Assembly: GCA_015655045.1 (NCBI GenBank)
Contig: JAATFU010000007.1
Coordinates: 62,001 to 126,000, forward strand
Length of the DNA stretch: 64,000 nucleotides
Direction of reading: 5' to 3'
Origin: Candidatus Saccharimonadota bacterium
GTDB taxonomy: Bacteria; Patescibacteriota; Saccharimonadia; Saccharimonadales; Saccharimonadaceae
Every line of letters starts with the position of its first letter. Position 1 is the first letter of the stretch. Positions 59,493 to 64,000 of this stretch are shown here, piece after piece. The notes beneath the pieces are model-generated. The model saw only the letters and a list, made by a program, of their open reading frames with translations, ran no database searches and was not told where the DNA came from. Position numbers and translations under genes: made by a program.

Positions 59493-59521
59493 TTGACTCG
59501 TAACAGAGAGTGTGCTACTGT
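59493..59521 (+). promoter_or_regulatory. Promoter of the rplC (S10-type) operon
   Basis: -35 TTGACT (59493-59498), 17-bp spacer, TGC-TACTGT (-10 at 59516-59521), about 100 nt before the rplC ATG. Confidence 0.65.
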
Positions 59522-59551
59522 TAGATGGTAACTTATTACGAAATAATAATT

Positions 59552-59619
59552 AATTCTTGGTGAATTGGTAAGTCCAACAGATTGGATACTGCCTCCCACC
59601 AAGAATTTTAAGTGGGAGC
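59552..59619 (+). promoter_or_regulatory. rplC leader with two mutually exclusive hairpins
   Basis: Hairpin A pairs AATTCTTGGTG (59552-59562) with CACCAAGAATT (59598-59608), 11 perfect bp. Hairpin B pairs CTCCCAC (59594-59600) with GTGGGAG (59613-59619), 7 perfect bp. They share bases 59598-59600 and cannot form together. Hairpin B ends 4 nt before the GAAGG ribosome site. This looks like a switch controlling translation of the operon. Confidence 0.65.
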
Positions 59620-59629
59620 ACGAAGGCAC

Positions 59630-60244
59630 ATGAAAGCACTTCTCGGTACCAAAATTGGTATGACCCAAATCATCAGTGAGAGTGGTGTCGCAATTCCTGT
59701 GACATTGATTCAAGCTAGCCCCAATACTGTGACTCAGGTTAAGTCCATCGAATCAGATGGCTATAACGCAGTACAGGTGGCATATGGTGAGGGTAAGAAC
59801 CTGAGCAAGGCCGTTGCTGGACACACCAGTCCAGCCCAAGTGACACCGAAGTATATTCGGGAGATTCGCGTTACAGAACTACCAGAAGGCCTCTCGGTAG
59901 GTAACACGATTGACGTAACAGCTTTTGCGCTCGGTGACGTTGTCAACGCCACAGGCACAAGCAAAGGTAAGGGGTTCGCTGGAACAATCAAGCGACACAA
60001 CTTTAATACTAGCAAAGCAACCCACGGTGGTAACGGTAACGTCCGTAAACCAGGTTCAATTGGATCAATGTATCCACAAAAAGTCTTTAAGGGCAAGAAA
60101 ATGGCTGGACGTATGGGACATGACCGTGTAACGGTTAAGAACCTTGTCGTTGCCTATGTTGACCTTGAAAATAATTTGATTGGCCTTCGTGGTGCCGTAC
60201 CAGGCCCTAAAAAAGGCTTGGTCATTATCGGAGGAAAAGCATAA
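59630..60244 (+). CDS. rplC: 50S ribosomal protein L3
   Basis: Peptidyl-transferase-proximal protein, 204 residues. [19 protein letters not shown] is the canonical start, so the ATG at 59630 is used rather than the frame start at 59612. [32 protein letters not shown] and [18 protein letters not shown] are the conserved loop and hook region. First gene of the operon; it overlaps rplD by 1 nt. Confidence 0.97.
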   Translation: MKALLGTKIGMTQIISESGVAIPVTLIQASPNTVTQVKSIESDGYNAVQVAYGEGKNLSKAVAGHTSPAQVTPKYIREIRVTELPEGLSVGNTIDVTAFALGDVVNATGTSKGKGFAGTIKRHNFNTSKATHGGNGNVRKPGSIGSMYPQKVFKGKKMAGRMGHDRVTVKNLVVAYVDLENNLIGLRGAVPGPKKGLVIIGGKA

Positions 60245-60864
60245 TGGCTGACACTACTAAACCAGCAGTTGCTCAATCTGCGCTTCCAAAGGAAGTCTTT
60301 GCAGTTGAAGTGCATAATCACGAGCTTCTTAAGCTTGCCTATGATGCCTACCTCGCAAACTCACGCACAGCCTCGGCTACCACAAAGCAACGTGGCGAAG
60401 TCCGCGGTGGTGGTATTAAACCATGGAAACAAAAAGGTACTGGCCGAGCTCGTTTTGGTTCATCTCGTAACCCAATTTGGCGTGGTGGTGGTGTCGTCTT
60501 CGGCCCACGCGGTAATGAAAACTACAAGAAAAAGATTAGTACACTGAGTAAGCGAGTTGCTATTAAGCAAGCTCTCACCCTTGCTGAACAAGCAAAGAAA
60601 ATTCACGTGCTAGACTTTAAGACAACCGGTAAGACAAGTGAGGCTATCAAGTTCTTAGCTACGAATAAGCTCGAACGTCGAGTTCTACTCGTCGTTGACG
60701 AAAAGACACCTGAACTCATTCGTGCTACGAATAACGTTCAGAACATCTTACTTGTTCGAGCCCAGTACTTAAGTGTGTATCACATTCTAAATGCTGATGC
60801 GATTGTTCTTTCCGCTGCATCAATTCCGGTCATTACCAAGTGGCTCGTTCGGGAGGAGGCGTAA
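60244..60864 (+). CDS. rplD: 50S ribosomal protein L4
   Basis: Exit-tunnel protein, 206 residues. The extended loop is clear: [37 protein letters not shown] and [11 protein letters not shown]. In many bacteria L4 represses its own operon through the leader; the paired hairpins before rplC are a candidate target here, by inference. The ATG overlaps the rplC stop (TAATG). Confidence 0.96.
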   Translation: MADTTKPAVAQSALPKEVFAVEVHNHELLKLAYDAYLANSRTASATTKQRGEVRGGGIKPWKQKGTGRARFGSSRNPIWRGGGVVFGPRGNENYKKKISTLSKRVAIKQALTLAEQAKKIHVLDFKTTGKTSEAIKFLATNKLERRVLLVVDEKTPELIRATNNVQNILLVRAQYLSVYHILNADAIVLSAASIPVITKWLVREEA

Positions 60865-60866
60865 TT

Positions 60867-61184
60867 ATGACACACCTAATCGTTATCCCTCGAGCAACCG
60901 AGAAAGCCTATGCCCAAGTCCAAAATAATGTATATGTTTTCACGGTACCGACCACTGCTAATAAGCAAGAGATTGCCGCAGCGATCGAGGCACAATTTGA
61001 AGTTAAAGTAGAGCGTATTAAAACATTGGTACAATCTGGTAAAGCGCTTCGCTTCTCACGGGGCAAAAACCGCTATCCAGGTTCAACTACCCGCAAAGAC
61101 AGCAAGAAGGCGTACGTCACGCTTGCTCAAGGTGATAGTATCCAAGTCTTTGATACACCAGACGCCAAAGAGGAGAAGAAATAA
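60867..61184 (+). CDS. rplW: 50S ribosomal protein L23
   Basis: Tunnel-exit protein and docking site for trigger factor, 105 residues. It opens MTHLIVIPRATEKAYAQVQ, with VYVFTVPTTANKQEIAAAIE as the family core. GGGAGGAGG lies upstream within the end of rplD and sets ATG 60867 as the start instead of the longer frame from 60840. Overlaps rplB by 1 nt. Confidence 0.95.
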   Translation: MTHLIVIPRATEKAYAQVQNNVYVFTVPTTANKQEIAAAIEAQFEVKVERIKTLVQSGKALRFSRGKNRYPGSTTRKDSKKAYVTLAQGDSIQVFDTPDAKEEKK

Positions 61185-62023
61185 TGCCTATTAAAGCATA
61201 CAACCCAACTACCCCTGGCCGTCGCGGTATGACAAGCGAAGACTATAGTGACATTACAACCCGTAAGCCACTAAAAAGCTTAGTTAAAAGCAAGAAACAA
61301 AACGCTGGTCGCAACAACACCGGTCGCATCACGGTTCGACATCGTGGTGGTGGTGTCAAGCGTCACTATCGTTTGCTTGATCACAAGCTTGCAGCTGGAC
61401 TGACGGTGACTGTTGAGGAAATTGAATATGATCCGAACCGAAGTGCTCGTATTGCTCGTGTTAAAGATCAACACGGTCTGTACCACTACATCCTAGCTGA
61501 TACCAGCATGACAAAGGGTAAAGTCATTGTTAGTGGCCCAGAGGCTCCTATTGAATCAAGCAACCGCATGCCACTTTCTCGTATCCCTGTGGGTAGTCAG
61601 ATCTATGCGATCGAGATTACTGCTGGAAAAGGTGCCCAAATGGTTCGTTCTGCCGGTACAAAAGCTCAGCTAATGGCCAAAGAAGGTGATTACGCCCAAG
61701 TACGGCTCCCATCGGGTGAAGTTCGACGTTTCCGCCTCGAAGCAACTGCAGCGATTGGTGTGGTCGGCAACGTTCAACACCAAAACATTAAGATTGGCTC
61801 CGCTGGACGTAACCGTCGCAAGGGTATTCGTCCTGGTGTTCGTGGTGTAGTTATGAATGCGGCAGATCACCCACATGGTGGTGGTGACGGTGGACGCCAC
61901 GGTGCCGGTAAAGCACCTCGCACACCATGGGGTCAATTAACCCTTGGATATCGTACTCGTCGTCGTAAAGACGTCAGTAAGTTGATCATAAAGTCTCGCC
62001 ATGATGCGAAGAGGAAGAAGTAA
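61184..62023 (+). CDS. rplB: 50S ribosomal protein L2
   Basis: Core 23S-binding protein, 279 residues, normal length. [40 protein letters not shown] and the conserved functional segment [20 protein letters not shown] with [18 protein letters not shown]. The histidine of DHPHGGG is present. Overlaps rplW by 1 nt. Confidence 0.97.
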   Translation: MPIKAYNPTTPGRRGMTSEDYSDITTRKPLKSLVKSKKQNAGRNNTGRITVRHRGGGVKRHYRLLDHKLAAGLTVTVEEIEYDPNRSARIARVKDQHGLYHYILADTSMTKGKVIVSGPEAPIESSNRMPLSRIPVGSQIYAIEITAGKGAQMVRSAGTKAQLMAKEGDYAQVRLPSGEVRRFRLEATAAIGVVGNVQHQNIKIGSAGRNRRKGIRPGVRGVVMNAADHPHGGGDGGRHGAGKAPRTPWGQLTLGYRTRRRKDVSKLIIKSRHDAKRKK

Positions 62024-62025
62024 CT

Positions 62026-62292
62026 ATGAGTCGTTCACTGAAAAAAGGACCATTTGTTGATTTCAAGCTCGCTAAGAAAGTGGCGGCTTTAACACCAGAT
62101 GATCGTACTATCATTAAAACTTGGGCCCGTGCCAGCACCATTAGCCCTGACATGGTTGGTCGTACTATTGCCGTTCATAACGGTCGTATGCACATTCCAG
62201 TCCTCGTCTCGGAAAATATGGTTGGTCATAAGCTCGGTGAGTTTAGCCCAACTCGTAAGTTCCGTAAACACGGTGGAAAGGATAAGAAGTAA
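62026..62292 (+). CDS. rpsS: 30S ribosomal protein S19
   Basis: Head protein that contacts 5S rRNA/L5 bridge, 88 residues. [19 protein letters not shown] and [20 protein letters not shown] with [18 protein letters not shown] are the family blocks. It follows rplB after 2 nt and overlaps rplV by 1 nt. Confidence 0.97.
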   Translation: MSRSLKKGPFVDFKLAKKVAALTPDDRTIIKTWARASTISPDMVGRTIAVHNGRMHIPVLVSENMVGHKLGEFSPTRKFRKHGGKDKK

Positions 62293-62708
62293 TGGCTGAC
62301 GTTATAACAACTCCAACTATTGCTCGTTCCTATGCTAAGGAAATCAGCCAACCACCTCGTAAGGTTGCTCTTGTAGCAAGTCTTATCCGTGGCCGTACAG
62401 TCGCTGATGCGCTTGTTATCCTTACCCACACACCAAAGCGAGCTGCGCTTCCCGTTGTGAAGGCTATCGAGAGCGCTCGTGCCAATGCCATTAATAGTCT
62501 TGGACTCGAGAGCAAGAGCCTAATCATTGCTACTATATCTGTCACTGCCGGTACTCGCTTAAAGCGTTTTAAGCCTGCAAGCCGTGGACGCGCACTGCCT
62601 TTTAAAAAGAAGACTGCTAACATCCTGGTTGAGGTAACCGGTGACTTGAAACCTAAGAAGAAACCAGTCGCTGCACCAAAGGCGACCGTGAAAGAAGAGG
62701 AGAAATAA
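62292..62708 (+). CDS. rplV: 50S ribosomal protein L22
   Basis: Tunnel protein, 138 residues, about 25 more than usual. ISQPPRKVALVASLIRGRTV is the conserved start, and the long beta hairpin is RLKRFKPASRGRALPFKKKT. The extra residues form a Lys/Pro/Ala-rich C-terminal tail (KPKKKPVAAPKATVKEEEK). Follows rpsS with a 1-nt overlap. Confidence 0.96.
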   Translation: MADVITTPTIARSYAKEISQPPRKVALVASLIRGRTVADALVILTHTPKRAALPVVKAIESARANAINSLGLESKSLIIATISVTAGTRLKRFKPASRGRALPFKKKTANILVEVTGDLKPKKKPVAAPKATVKEEEK

Positions 62709-62709
62709 T

Positions 62710-63339
62710 ATGGGCCAAAAAGTAAACCCAATTAGCTTCCGCCTTCAAGTTCACAAGAACTGGGAATCACGTTGGTTCGCACCAAAGCGAGACTTCTCAA
62801 AAATGCTCATCGAAGACATTCGTATTCGCGAACTGATTGAGAAACGTTTTGAGAGCCGCCCAACGATTAGCCGAATTGAGATTGAACGGTCAGCTAACCT
62901 TGTCACAATCACTATTCATACCGCGAAAGCTGGTGTGGTTATTGGTCGCGGTGGAGTTGGAGTGACCGAACTTAAGATGCTGATCGAAAAGTTGACAAGC
63001 CTCCCTGTTCGTTTGAATATTGAAGAGGTAAAGCGACCAGAACTCGCCGCAAAGCTTGTTGCCGAGAATATCGCTCGTCAGCTTGAGCGTCGGGCAAATT
63101 TCCGTCGTGCTATTAAAATGAGTGCGCAAAACACTATGGCAGCTGGTGCAAAGGGTGTTCGTATCCAGGTTGCTGGTCGTTTGAATAACGCCGAGATGGC
63201 GCGTCGCGAGAAGGTTATCGAGGGCTCAGTGCCACTTCATACACTTCGCGCCGACGTTGACTACTATGGCGCCCGGGCCAAGACACCCGCTGGTATTATC
63301 GGCGTGAAAGTCTGGATTTATAAGGGAGAGAGGATTTAA
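62710..63339 (+). CDS. rpsC: 30S ribosomal protein S3
   Basis: mRNA-entry protein with KH domain, 209 residues. [20 protein letters not shown], the KH loop [20 protein letters not shown], and [20 protein letters not shown] with the C-terminal [20 protein letters not shown] are all present. A GGAG site lies in the end of rplV. Next gene after 5 nt. Confidence 0.97.
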   Translation: MGQKVNPISFRLQVHKNWESRWFAPKRDFSKMLIEDIRIRELIEKRFESRPTISRIEIERSANLVTITIHTAKAGVVIGRGGVGVTELKMLIEKLTSLPVRLNIEEVKRPELAAKLVAENIARQLERRANFRRAIKMSAQNTMAAGAKGVRIQVAGRLNNAEMARREKVIEGSVPLHTLRADVDYYGARAKTPAGIIGVKVWIYKGERI

Positions 63340-63344
63340 TCGAT

Positions 63345-63758
63345 ATGTTGTTACCAAAGAAAACCAAGTATCGTAAAGTCCGTAAAGGCAAGAATGGCGG
63401 CGTTGCTACTCGTGGTCAATTCATTGCTTTTGGTGATTACGCATTGCAATCACAGGGGAATGAGCGTATCACCAGCCGTCAGATTGAAGCCTCTCGTCAA
63501 GCTATGACTCGTCATATCAAGCGTGGTGGTAAGATCTGGATCCGTATTTTCCCTCACACCCCAGTGACTCGTAAGCCACTCGATGTAAAAATGGGTAGCG
63601 GTAAAGGTAACCCAGAGTTCTTCGTTGCCAAGGTTAAAGCTGGCACTATCCTCTTTGAGATGAAGGGTGTTGATGAGTCAGTTGCACGTGAGGCTATGCG
63701 TCTTGCAGGCCACAAGCTTCCTATCAAGACTAAATTCATCGTAAGGGAGCAAGCATAA
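63345..63758 (+). CDS. rplP: 50S ribosomal protein L16
   Basis: A-site-proximal protein, 137 residues. [40 protein letters not shown] and [20 protein letters not shown] are typical. It overlaps rpmC by 1 nt. Confidence 0.97.
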   Translation: MLLPKKTKYRKVRKGKNGGVATRGQFIAFGDYALQSQGNERITSRQIEASRQAMTRHIKRGGKIWIRIFPHTPVTRKPLDVKMGSGKGNPEFFVAKVKAGTILFEMKGVDESVAREAMRLAGHKLPIKTKFIVREQA

Positions 63759-63991
63759 TGGCTGACAAGAAAGTAGTAAAGACGACAAAGAAAGCTGCTG
63801 AAGTAAAGACAGTTGATCAAATGAAGACTGATCTTATTGCTAAACAAGCTGATTTGTTACAAGCGAAACGTGGTAATGCGCAGGGTGAGTTAACGAACCC
63901 CCACATTATTACCGTAACGCGCAAAGAAATCGCTCGCCTTCACACTGCCATCCGAGCAGAGGTGATCAAGAGCACAAAGGAGATTAAGTAA
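63758..63991 (+). CDS. rpmC: 50S ribosomal protein L29
   Basis: Two-helix protein at the tunnel exit, 77 residues. A Lys-rich N-terminal extension ([18 protein letters not shown]) precedes the core helices (QMKTDLIAKQADLLQAKRGN, then TNPHIITVTRKEIARLHTAI). The position after rplP confirms the identity. Confidence 0.93.
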   Translation: MADKKVVKTTKKAAEVKTVDQMKTDLIAKQADLLQAKRGNAQGELTNPHIITVTRKEIARLHTAIRAEVIKSTKEIK

Positions 63992-63992
63992 T

Positions 63993-64000
63993 ATGGCCAA
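63993..64000 (+). CDS. rpsQ: Start of the next S10-operon gene, expected rpsQ (3' truncated)
   Basis: ATGGCCAA at the window end, with AAGGAG (63978-63983) upstream. Only M-A-K can be read; the rpsQ assignment rests on conserved operon order. Confidence 0.5.

Noticed and set aside
1-64000. UGA recoding (Gracilibacteria-type code)
   Set aside because: Many genes end naturally in TGA, including coupled ATGA and GTGA junctions, and no gene needs read-through.
1-64000. CRISPR arrays, insertion sequences, prophage genes, rRNA genes
   Set aside because: No direct-repeat array, transposase, integrase, phage structural gene or rRNA segment was seen on either strand.

Overview
The window reads as a chromosomal segment of a Patescibacteria/CPR bacterium, most likely a Candidatus Saccharibacteria (TM7) relative. 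The evidence is indirect: compact genes with 1-8 nt overlaps, ribosomal proteins and polymerase subunits that keep the core motifs but are divergent, a type IV pilus ATPase, a secreted HNH nuclease of a type familiar from Actinobacteria, many short lineage-specific proteins, and no amino-acid or cofactor biosynthesis. TGA is used as an ordinary stop (several ATGA or GTGA overlaps), which argues against the UGA-recoding Gracilibacteria and Absconditabacteria.

Layout. 1-8.1 kb: dnaE, an unknown gene, an rRNA/tRNA methylase, pilB-like ATPase, rplS, rnhB. 8.2-22.6 kb: M1 aminopeptidase, secreted nuclease, nusA, a heterodimeric ABC exporter, clpC behind a CIRCE operator, an HEXXH membrane protein, radA and a PIN-TRAM protein. 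22.6-30.7 kb: class A PBP, tyrS, recG, a possible zinc phospholipase-like protein, rsmD. 30.7-35.0 kb: a copper-handling module, with a divergent HMA-transporter-cupredoxin fusion and an ArsR-YHS / cupredoxin / Cu-ATPase operon. 35.2-41.1 kb: an accessory stretch with two paralogous tRNA-Leu genes around a FAD oxidase, two ASCH-domain genes (one fused to a tandem GNAT protein of foreign-looking base composition), a second SpoU methylase and unknown genes. 41.2-44.9 kb: hisS, tig, clpP (second CIRCE) and a GC-rich small membrane protein. 45.1-64 kb: rpoBC, rpsL-rpsG, fusA, tuf, rpsJ and the S10 operon from rplC to the first bases of rpsQ, interrupted by three lineage-specific genes.

Regulation is unusually legible. 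Many genes have a TATACT-like -10 box ending only 6-8 nt before the start codon and no Shine-Dalgarno sequence, implying leaderless mRNAs. Ribosomal, transcription and copper genes instead have leaders with SD motifs. ClpC and ClpP share CIRCE operators whose spacer holds the -35 box, which suggests one HrcA-type regulon for the Clp protease.

Points most worth a second look: loss of the cysteine ligands at both zinc sites of RpoC; an EF-G whose G4 motif is NKIN rather than NKxD; the tRNA-Leu/ASCH/GNAT-ASCH locus with an internal translation start; and mutually exclusive hairpins in the rplC leader.
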